A stretch of 29,333 nucleotides of DNA, taken from the NCBI GenBank assembly GCA_029339195.1, contig JAPTJF010000609.1, positions 1-29,333 on the forward strand. The letters run 5' to 3'. The DNA is from Micractinium sp. NFX-FRZ. Its lineage: Eukaryota > Chlorophyta > Trebouxiophyceae > Chlorellales > Chlorellaceae. A model generated the notes under the pieces. That model was not told where the DNA came from. It saw nothing but the letters and a program-made list of their open reading frames with translations, and ran no database searches. Shown piece by piece: positions 9,208 to 17,789 of this stretch; the first letter of the stretch is position 1, and each line of letters begins with the position of its first letter. Both the position numbers and the translations under genes were made by a program.

Positions 9208-11504
9208 ATGGCTCGACGCAATGTGCGCCTCGTCCTGGTGGCCGCCGGCCTGCTGCTGCTAAGCGCAGGCGCCCAGGGCCGCACTCTCCTTCAGTATAGC
9301 TGCGACTCGGCGGAGGCGGAGTGCAAAAAGCAGAGCTGCAAAGGTGCGGGTCTGGGAGGCGGCGGGGAGGCGGCTTGGCGCCACCCCCACTAATTCCTAC
9401 CCCTCGCCCACCCGCCGCCAACCGAGCCGCCGCCCAGGCATATGCCGCCCTCCCTTGCTGGCTCCTGCCGCCACTGGCGGTGCCTGCCGCACCTGCAGTA
9501 GTCACATTGAATGCAGTGCAAGCCTGCAACCGCTCGCACCAACATACTTCCAGCGCCGCATCACACCGCCTCTCTGTCACCTGCTCTCGCATCTGCCTGC
9601 CCCAACCAACGCACACACCCCCCGTGCCCCGCCTGCAGGCAAGATCACATTCAAGTGCGACCCCGCCACCGCCCGCACCTCTTGCACCTGCGAGAGCGCG
9701 GGCCTGGCCAGCTGCTTCCCCGGCACCGCCAGCGTGCGCACATCCAGCGGCGAGCTCAAGCCGCTGTCCCAGCTGGAGCTGGGGGAGTCGGTGCTGAGCG
9801 TGGGGGGCGGCGGCGTCCTGCAGTACAGCCCGGTGTACATGTGGAGCAGCCGCAGGTCGGGGGAGCGCGCCGCCTTCCTGCGCGTGCACACCGACGCGGG
9901 GTTCAACCTCACCGGTGGGTGGCTGGGTGGGTGGCTGGGTGGCGGCAGGTCTGCAGTGGCGGGGCGGCGGCAGGCTGCTCGGGAGGGTGGATGGGTGGGT
10001 GGGTGGGTGAGTGAAGGCATGCTTGGCAGGTAAGCGCATGCCTACTGTGGGGCGCAGGTGCGCATGTAGCACTGAAACGGGACCCAGGGGGCTCAGCCGG
10101 GCCTCCTGGGTGCATGAGTGTGGAGTAGCTAGGTGGGAGGATGCGTGCTCACCTGGGGCGGAGGTGTGGGGGCGCAGCGGAGTGCACGCTATGCCGTTGT
10201 GGCGTGACTGGGCATGGCTCCGCAGCTGTTGCCCAGGCGCTGCCGCATGCGTGCACACAGCCCCGACTGCATGCACCGCTGTTGCCCCCCAGCGGTGGCC
10301 AGCAGCCCCTCCGACTTCCTGCGGACAGCCGGTTTGCCCCTCCTGCCCTGCGTACCAACCCCGCCCCAGCTGCCGGCAGCCCTGGTGCCGTTGCCGCCGT
10401 CCGTGTGACCCCACATCTCCTCGCGTGGTGTGTGCCGTGCAGTCACCCCAGGGCACTACCTCTTTGCGTGGCGGGGTGCTGACGCTGAGCAAGTTGCAGC
10501 AGCGGCGCTGACCAACACAGTGTCCTGGCCCTACGTGCTGCCCACACAGGCAAGCCTGGGGCCATGCCCGGCCGCCGCTTGTGCTGCACCGGTACGGTGA
10601 TGCAACCTGGCGTCCAGCCAGCCGGTTGATGGGTAGAGGAGCCCGCGGCGGAAGCCCATGTGTGTGCCCTGCGGTCGCCCAGCTACGGGCCCTCACACGG
10701 TGCCCCCGTCCCCTCCCACACAATCCCCATTCATTGGTCATGGGCGGCACCCATCCTTCCACCTACCTCCCAACCACACACCTCCCTACCCCCTGCCCTG
10801 CTTGCAGCTGGAGGTGGGCGATGTGGTGCCGGTGGCCGCGGCGGGCACCCCAGGCGGCAGCGGCGCGGCACCCCACCCCACGCTGGCGCGCGTGACGGCG
10901 GTGGAGGAGGTGCAGGGGGAGGGGGTGTTCATGCCCCACACACTCACAGGTGGGGCTTGCCTGCCTGGCGAGGACGCAATCGGGGCCGCGTGCACGGGCT
11001 GTAGGGGCATGCCTCCATGCGGTGCATGCATCGGCTGCTTGGTGCCCAGACAAGTGTTGTCATCAGTGGTGTGGTGCGCAGGATGAGGTTGCCGTCAGCT
11101 TTGTTCGTTGCAGGGGCAAGCGCACCTTGCTGCCGCAGCGCTGGCATGCGCAGTGGGACCCCTTGCTGGCCTGGGCAGCACAGGCTGCTGCCGCTCTGCC
11201 TCTCTTTGATGCTGCCCACACATAATATCTCTCTTGACCCGCCCCTCTCCCACCCTGCCCGGCAGGCGCGATTGTGGTGGACGGTGTGGTTGCATCCGAG
11301 CTGACCAGCCTGGTGCCGCGTGTGCTGGCGGGCAACCGCGTCTCTCGCGTGCTCGCCATCTGCATGCAGTGGGCCTTCCATGCCCTTCCTGGCAGCGCTG
11401 TCGAGTTCATTGTGCGGCAGCTGACGGCATACGCCCATGGCGGCGTCGCCGACGGCGCCGTCAGCTATGCAGCGCTCTTTGAGCAGCCCGCATCTGCCGC
11501 GTGA
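9208..11504 (+). CDS. Secreted Hedgehog-type Hint (autoprocessing) protein with six-Cys N-terminal segment, 299 aa
   Basis: Exons: 9208-9343, 9639-9914, 10443-10549, 10808-10949, 11266-11504; phases agree and the sum is 300 codons. Residues 1-24 are a signal peptide (VRLVLVAAGLLLLSAGAQG). Residues 25-70 form a small segment with six cysteines (C32, C39, C44, C52, C61, C63). The Hint domain starts at C71 in the motif SCFPGTASV, the expected nucleophile of Hedgehog/intein splicing; TPGH (139-142) is the TxxH block B motif; and GVFMPHTLTG then VVDGVVAS (225-231) matches the end of Hedgehog Hint domains (VDGVxAS). There is no C-terminal intein Asn, so the expected chemistry is thioester formation and release of the N-terminal part, as in Hog proteins. 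Residues 232-299 follow, with no recognised domain. Intron 3 uses a GC donor (CACAG/GCAAGC). The released peptide's function is unknown. Confidence 0.88.
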
Positions 11505-11995
11505 GTGGCGAGCGCCGGCGCGCCCAATGACCACTGCTGTTGCTTCTGCTGTTGCTCGTCTCTGCGCTGCAATTGGGGCCCTACCTCCCAAGCCTCTGCG
11601 CCTTGTCTGACTGTCCACTAAATAATCCACCCCGGCCTTACTTCCTCAAAGTGCCCGCCCCGGCTCAACGCCCCGCTCCCCTGTCCTGCCCTCCCCTGTG
11701 GCCCTCTCCCCAATTTTCGCACTAGAAAGCATGATCTATTAAACACGTCAGAAGCATGGAAAGCATGGGAAAACTTGTGATCAGAAGCGTGGAACAGAAC
11801 AAGCAAGCGGGGAGCAGCACTCAGAAAGAAAGGGAAGGCAAGCCGGCAGAGAACCGAGGGGCAGGGAGCGGGGGGCGCAGCAAGGTGGAGGGGCAGGGGC
11901 TCCGGGCACACAACACGCACACCATTCCTCACCCCTGGTGGTCAGCTGTACAAACATAGTCCATGCTGCTGTCTGCCAGCCCCTGTTCGCCTATG
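11505..11995. other. Convergent intergenic region
   Basis: About 490 bases hold the 3' UTRs of the Hint gene (+) and the prefoldin-like gene (-). An A-rich stretch at about 11724-11850 breaks the high G+C. I see no gene here and no clear TGTAA poly(A) signal on either strand. Confidence 0.6.
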
Positions 11996-12707
11996 CTATG
12001 GGTAGCCCCTGCCGCTGCCGCCGCCGCTGGTGAGGGCGGCAAAGTGTTCGGGCGCAAGCCCCTCCACCTCCAGCTGCGCTATGACCTTCATCTGCTCCCC
12101 AAACAGCCCCTCAAGCCGGTCACCCAGCTCTCGCCCCTCTGCTGGGTGGAGGGGTCGGCGGCCAGGCAGGTCAGGGGGCCTCGTCACAGGCAGGGGCCGC
12201 CAGCAGGGCAGCAGCAGGGGCGCGCCAGCAGGGCAGCAGCACGGGCGCAGAACGCGGCACACAATTTCTTTGAGCTGCAGTGGAACTGCCCTCGTAGCAC
12301 ACATGGTTGCAAGCACCGCTGCTCCCCCAGGCCACAATACCCACCGGCCCGCACGACGCGCTCGGCTTGGTCGGCTGGCAGGCGCAGCCACACGCCGCCA
12401 GGACGCAGCACCCAGCGTTCGGTGTCTTGCACGTGGCCCTTGAGAGCTACCAGTGCCTCGCGGTTGGCCTTCTGGGCTGCCACCACCTCGGAAATCTGTC
12501 GGGGGAGTGCCGTGAGGGACAGCTAGCTGTGCTGGAACCGAGGTTGAGGGCAGGCGGTGGGCGGCGGTGGGCGCCGCGGCACTGCCAGGCAGGGGGCCGT
12601 TTGGCCAATCGAGACGCTGCTCCTGCGACTCTCACCTGCGCTTTGATGTCGCTAAACTGCAGACCAACCGCTTGAAGCTCCTTTACTGCCAATTGCAGCT
12701 CCTGCAT
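11996..12707 (-). CDS. Small coiled-coil protein, prefoldin/PDRG1-like (about 122 aa)
   Basis: Exons: 12636-12707, 12345-12495, 11996-12141 (the last acceptor is a CAGCAG pair, so 12138 is equally possible and removes one residue). The start ATG lies about 56 bases downstream of a TATA-like element. The protein opens with a helical heptad-rich stretch (MQELQLAVKELQAVGLQF), then AAQKANREALVAL, then a small GG-turn segment (WVLRPGGVWLRLP), then a second helix (ELGDRLEGLFGEQMKVIAQL). This helix - beta turn - helix layout is that of beta-type prefoldin subunits. The NREAL(x)AL and F/W-I/L-RLP words recall PDRG1 (p53 and DNA-damage regulated 1), whose usual length is close to this. PDRG1 is a subunit of the R2TP/prefoldin-like co-chaperone. 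The gene structure is firm; the family call is moderate and another prefoldin-like protein is possible. Confidence 0.6.
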
Positions 12708-12979
12708 GTCGAGTGCCAATATGCCCTGCAGCGGTCCCGACAGTGCTCAAAAATGCATAACACCCAATCTATATCCATATAACAATACGTTGCGGCCTGG
12801 ACATGGCAACGTCCGGACAGGCGCTGCTCGCGCCTTGCTGGCAAAAGATGCCCCGCGGAATGCGTTCAGACGCTGCCGGTTGAACGCGAAGCGCCGCGAT
12901 CGCAGCTCAGTAGCAGTAGGAAGCTGCAGCCCCCGCCAGCCCCACCAGCTGAAACCCTCGCACAAAGCACAAGGTCACT
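12708..12979. promoter_or_regulatory. Divergent intergenic region, prefoldin-like (-) / acidic protein (+)
   Basis: 272 bases lie between start codons on opposite strands. The AT-rich segment at 12750-12790 is the only obvious core-promoter signal. A bidirectional promoter is plausible but cannot be shown from sequence. Confidence 0.55.
12763..12783 (-). promoter_or_regulatory. TATA-like element
   Basis: The minus strand reads GTTATATGGATATAGATTGGG, 56-76 bases before the ATG at 12707, in otherwise GC-rich DNA. It is placed properly for a TATA box of the prefoldin-like gene with a short 5' UTR. The element is nearly symmetric, so it could also face the plus strand. Confidence 0.5.
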
Positions 12980-14725
12980 ATGGTTATCAAGCAGGACCCC
13001 AGGAAGGTGCTGGACCTCATGGGCACCAGGCACCGGGAAGTAGGTACGCGGTGGCGGGTAGGGCGCCGTGTCGGCAGGCCCCAGGCCCCAGGCGGCGGCG
13101 GCGCCTGCCGGCTACCCCCGACGCGGCAGCTAGGGCACTGCCTCTTCATGCTGGCCATGCGCCTCCATATAAACGCTTGCCTCATTTATCCCCTGCAGAC
13201 CCGGATGATGAGTTCCTGGACAGGCTGGCCAAGAAGGTGAGGTGCTCGGGCAGGCAGCAAGCGCCCCTGCCACGCTCAGGGGACCGTAAACCCTGCACAG
13301 ACCCCCCTGTCTCCCTTCTGGGCACCGTGGTTTGGCTTGAATACTAGTGGCGCCTTACACATTGCCCCGCCCCCTCACACCCTCCCCATGCTGCAGACCA
13401 GCTTCTACGACCAGCCCAGCGCCCCGCCCGAGACGCTCAACCTGCCAGACCCCGTGAGCGCCGCCGACCATGCAGCAGCGCTGGATGGGCTGGCGGATGT
13501 CAAGATTGACGAGGGGGACGAGGAGGACGTGGCAGGCGGCGAGGTGGGTGCTGCTTTGATTGTTTGGAGTAAGCTGGGCGTGACGTGGGTTGCCGGCGGC
13601 GATGTGGGTACTGCAGGTCAAAGCTGGCATGGCATGGGTTCGTGGCGCCGGTGGCAGGTGTGAGCATTGGTGCTAGGGCTTAGATAGAGGTGCGGGGATG
13701 CAGCAAGGGCTTGTGGCTGTTGCTGGGTGCTGGGCTGTGAGAGGTGTTTGCAGTAGTGCCGCACCCATGGGCACATCCCACAGCCGCATGCGCACACGCA
13801 CACATATGGTTGCGTGGAGGCTGCCTGCCTCCACGCCTTCCCGCATTGCTGCCCCCAGCCCTCACCGACAGCCCTCCCTCCCCTGCCCTCCACCCCGGGC
13901 CGCTCGCTGCAGGCGGCGCCGCGGCTGCTGACGGCGGTGCCGGCGCCAGCCAACGCTGCCGAAGCCGCCGCGGCGGCGCGGGTGAAGGCGGAGCGGGAGA
14001 AGCGGGAGCTGCGCTACGCCGCCCTGTTTGACGGCCGGTCCGCGGGCGGCAGCCAGCAGGGTTCGGTGCCTGACAACATCAGCTTCAGGCGCATCTCAGT
14101 TCAGGTGGGTGAAGAGCTGGCTGTTCAGCGCTGGGGCATGGATTCTTGTATGTAGTTATGAGGCGATGGAGGTTGTTACCGTGATGTGAGGTGGCTTACC
14201 AGGTGTTGAGACCGTCCAAACCCTGCTCAGGTGGTGCACCAGGGCAGGTGCTGCAAAGGAACCTGGTGCTGGGGGGGGCTGAAGATCTCAGTCAAGCTGG
14301 ACTCTGTGCCAGAGGTGTGACTGGTGCAGCAGCAGAGGGTGTGTGCTGGGTTGTTGGGTGCAGGTGCCGATCAAGGCGCAGTGTAGTGGTCAGAGCCAGG
14401 CTGCAACAACAGCATTTGGTGACCCCACCCAGCCCGCATGGCTGCGACCCCCCTCCCCGCGCTTGCCCATTCGCCCTGCCTTCCTGCGCCCATCCCGCCC
14501 ATGCAGCCGGGCCAGCAGCCGCTGCCAAAGGTGGGCAGCCAGGCGACAGCTGAGCAGGCGGCTGAGCAAGCCGAGCAGGCAAAGGAGGATGCGGCCCGGC
14601 GGGAGGCCTGGGCGGAGCTCAACCGCCTGCGGGACGAGACGGGGCAGGCCAGCGCGGCCTACCGCTCCGCACACGAACGCTACGTCACGACGTTTGGCCG
14701 CCGCGGCGTGGAGGAGTGGGAGTGA
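12980..14725 (+). CDS. Acidic, coiled-coil-prone protein of unknown function (219 aa, 5 exons)
   Basis: Exons: 12980-13043, 13199-13236, 13397-13543, 13913-14104, 14507-14725; phases agree and sum to 220 codons. I do not recognise the family. Residues 1-35 are charged (MVIKQDPRKVLDLMG, DPDDEFLDRLAKK). Residues 70-83 are strongly acidic (DEGDEEDVAGGE). About 100-125 is an Ala/Lys/Glu helix (AARVKAEREKRELRYAALFDG). The last 55 residues are a second charged helix ending RGVEEWE. No signal peptide, transit peptide or membrane segment is visible, so a cytosolic or nuclear protein is likely. The start is chosen because it is the first ATG joining in phase and the neighbouring promoter leaves no room for more exons upstream. 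Confidence 0.72.
13582..13614 (+). repeat. Ghost copy of the acidic-protein exon 3 end
   Basis: The exon 3 edge reads gacgtggcaggcggcgag/gtgggtgctgc (13526-13554). About 55 bases on, the intron holds gacgtgggttgccggcggcgat/gtgggtactgc, a degraded copy including the donor. Confidence 0.65.
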
Positions 14726-15587
14726 GCGCGCGGCGGCAGGACTGCGCGCCGTGCACGGCTGCAGAGTGCTTCTTTTCTTTCTTGCGACTGAATCCCTGCC
14801 TGGCCGGCCATCCTTTGTACACTGTGCACTGCTCTTCTTGGTGGTAATATTCGAGCTGCAGGAGCCGGCATCAGAGGCGGGAACTTTGGGGGGCACCCCT
14901 GCCAGTAGGTTCAGTGAATGCCCTGCCAAGCCGGCACCTGGGGCGCTGCTGCAGCTCACCATGCAGCGTTGGTGAGCTGGAAGGCGCTGGCGTGCCGCCA
15001 TGGCAGGACGTTGTGCCGCTGGCCTGTCGCTCCTGTTCTATGACTGCGCCTGCCCTCTGACGCCGCACCGGACCTGGGCAACGGCAGCGGCGCCAGAAGC
15101 TTCAGTCTTGCGCCGCTTTCAAGGTGGGTGCCGGGGTGGACCTCCAAGCGCCAGCCCGCCGCTTCCCTTGCACGGCTTGATGGTCACAAACATCGTTTTG
15201 TCCTGTAGGACAGAAAGTGGACCGCAGCAGCCGGCCGTGTGAATGAGTCGCAACAGCCCAGCAGGAGCATGTCCCCGACGGGGCGCCGACAGCTGTCCCG
15301 TCGGCGGCTTCCTGCTTGCATCATCGCCTGCACCCCTGCCCGCACTTCCCCGCTTTGCCTGGTTCTGCTCGTTGCGCTCATCCTCCCCACAGGACATCCC
15401 CGTAGTCCCCTTCCCTGCCCAGTCAAACCTCGATCGGCGCGCTCGCCCGCTCGCCCGCTGTCCAGGCTGCGCCTTGAAGCCAGACCTGGGCTGTCAGGGC
15501 ATCTGGAGGGCAGAGCAGGCCGCACGAGCCCCTCTGCACCAACGCGTTTTTGGCGGCGCCACACGGCGCACCAGAACGCGCACCACA
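14726..15587. other. Intergenic: 3' UTR of acidic-protein gene and promoter of next gene
   Basis: About 860 bases between two plus-strand genes. Open frames are present but none has splice or domain support. I see no TATA box near 15588 and no clear poly(A) signal. Confidence 0.55.
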
Positions 15588-16687
15588 ATGCGCCAGTTTC
15601 ACAGGCGTCACACCGCAGGGGCAGTTGCGGCCGCCTTGATCCTCCTGTCAGTGGGCGGAGCCGCAGCTGGGCGCGGTATGCCGGCGGCCACGGCGGGCGC
15701 TGAGCCCGTGCCACCAGTCACCCAGGCGGCTGGGCGCAGCCTGCTGCAGTGCCAGCAGTGCCCGGACTCTAGTGAGTGTGAATGGACTATGTTGATGCAT
15801 GTTGATTGGCTGCACCAACGTGCAAGGACGCTTCCCCATGCTAAACCACCCCACCTCCACCCGGCTACCCGCCGCTCCCCGTGCAGCCTCCGCCGCCGCC
15901 ACCTGCTCTGTGCTCGGGCCCAACCGCCAGCAGGCCATCCGCAACTCGCTCATCTCCTCCTGCAGCACCATGGTGCTCAGCAGCGGTTCAGGTGAGCCTC
16001 CCCCCTAGAGGTTGCTGTCCCCCTGGTCGGGCGCAGGCGGCAGAGGCTATCGGGTGGTGGGCCCAGTAGCCCTGGTGGCAGCGCCCTGGGCGCCTCCTCA
16101 ACTCCCGCCTTCTTTGCCTGATCTCCCTGCAGGCACATGCTGCGACGCGCTGCAAGCTCTCTCTCCCGGGGATTGGCAGCAGACCCTCGCATGCATGTGG
16201 TGAGCTGGGGTTGGGCGGGCGGGCTTGGGGAGGCCGCCTGCCGAGGCGGTGGTGCTGCCTGAAGGGGGGCGTCCCGACCGGTCTCCCCTCACCCCTGCTT
16301 GGGCCCGCCACTGGCCCTCACTGCCCTACCCCCGCGGCGCCCTCACTGCCCCTCCCCCGCAGCACCTCGCCCTCCCTGCTGCCCGGGCTGACAGCGTTTG
16401 TGGACCCCAAGCAAATCTTGGCGACGTGTGGGTGCAGCATTGGCGGCAGCGGCGTGCCGCCGCAGGGGCCAGCCCCCCTGCCCTGCCCCTCCCCGGCCCC
16501 AGCCACAGCAAGCGCCACTGCTTCGGCCACCTCCACCGCAGGCACTGCCCCCACCGCTGCCGCCAGCTCATCTGCCAGCTCAGGCGGGGCGGGCAGCCTG
16601 GTGGAGCAGGTCCTGGGGCCCCAGCCCAGCCCGCCCCCACAGCAGCCCCTGCCGGGAGGCGGCGCCGGTCCATACGGCGGCGGGTGA
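15588..16687 (+). CDS. Secreted eight-cysteine (lipid-transfer-protein-like) protein with Ser/Ala/Pro-rich tail, 226 aa
   Basis: Exons: 15588-15771, 15887-15991, 16133-16199, 16363-16687; phases agree, sum 227 codons. Residues 1-28 are a signal peptide (AGAVAAALILLSVGGAAAG). After a short spacer comes GRSLLQCQQC, then C68-X18-C87-X11-C99C100-X16-C117-X-C119-X21-C141-X-C143. The order C...C...CC...CxC...C...C is the eight-cysteine motif of plant non-specific lipid-transfer proteins, and the segment from CMC to ATCGC has their usual length and hydrophobic spacing. The odd point is C8, only two residues after C7, where LTPs have 4-15; C160 or so (LPCPSP) might be used instead. Residues 144-226 are low-complexity Ala/Ser/Thr/Pro, as in GPI-linked LTPs, but there is no C-terminal hydrophobic tail. 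Predicted extracellular; ligand unknown. Confidence 0.8.
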
Positions 16688-17789
16688 GGCGCCCGCCAGA
16701 CCGCGCGTCAACTGCACCCGACCCCCCGGTCAGGGCCGGGTTCACCCACTTGGCCGCTGCGCCAGGCACCCCTCCAAGCCTGCCTGGGAACTTCCCGCAC
16801 AGCAACCCCTGCTGCAGGGCGGCCACCAGGGCTTGGCCTCCCCTTTGTCCAGCCCTTCACACCGCCATGCCAAAACTGCAAACCTGTGTGTGCTGTGACT
16901 GCGCCTGCAGCCGGTGCTCTCCCTGGAGTCACTCACAGTTTCCCTCTTCTTTTGATGTGCTCCCCGATTCAAACGCCTTGCTCTCTCAAGGCCGCTCCTG
17001 TCCTGCTTTCCTGTGCACGCTGACACCCACCTCCTCTGGTCCTGCCCTGTCCCTGCCCCCTGCACCCCCTGAAACAAACCCCTGCCTATCAAAACACCAA
17101 CCGCCCTTAACCCCCCACGTCCTACCTGCTTTGCCACCGTGCCACTCCACCCGTACTCGCACCTTTCGTGATTCCTGCCCCAAGCATGTCACCACGACGT
17201 GCGCTGCAGTGATGCTGACGCCCCCATGATGCCCTGCTCCTGGATCTGTCCCCCCACCATGATTCTTCTTTGCCAATGCACTGCCTTCTTCCGGATCCGC
17301 TGCATGTAAGCTCTCCTTCGCGAATTTCGATTTCTGGGTTCCTGGGGTGTGGAACATTTGACACGTACACAGCTGGCACAGAAAGTCGAAAAGGTGGGCA
17401 GAAAGGGAGGGCCGGCCGCGCTGCCGGGTGTCTAATACAGCAGAGGGCGGGGCCGCCGGCGAGCGGAGAGGACGATGAGCGATAGGAAGTTGGGTGCTGA
17501 GCACAGTCCAGGCTGGGATGAGATGTCAAAAATGCTGGTTAACAGGGAGCCTTGCTTATTAGTCTATTAGAGGGGGGTGCTGGTTTGGTGGCTCAGAAAA
17601 AGTGAAAAGGGTCTGCGCTAGCACTGTGCGGTTGAGGAAAGCGTTTAGCAGGCGGGTCATCAAGTAAAGAAAATGTAAGTCACAAGGCAGAAAGTGCACA
17701 AAGTCACGCCGCGCCAGAGCAGCCGCCACATAATGGAATCCTCCAAGCGACTGCACCAGGTGCGAACAAGTGGGCTGCCAGCTCAGCTG
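16688..17789. other. Convergent intergenic region
   Basis: About 1.1 kb between the stop of the eight-Cys gene (+) and the stop of the giant surface-protein gene (-). A C/T-rich 16930-17170 stretch gives a long open frame on the plus strand without domain support. From about 17500 the DNA is less GC-rich, as expected for 3' UTRs. Confidence 0.6.
17305..17309 (+). terminator. Possible TGTAA poly(A) signal
   Basis: TGTAA is the usual green-algal poly(A) signal. This copy lies about 620 bases after the stop of the eight-Cys gene; another at 17674-17678 could serve too. A five-base word is weak evidence by itself. Confidence 0.3.

Noticed and set aside
9101..10762. A 553-codon minus-strand frame over the Hint gene
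   Set aside because: It is antisense to phase-consistent Hint exons and has no domain signal. Long antisense frames are expected at this G+C.
9208..11504. Classifying the Hint protein as an intein
   Set aside because: There is no C-terminal His-Asn or following extein nucleophile. The VDGVVAS ending and secretion signal fit the Hedgehog-type class instead.
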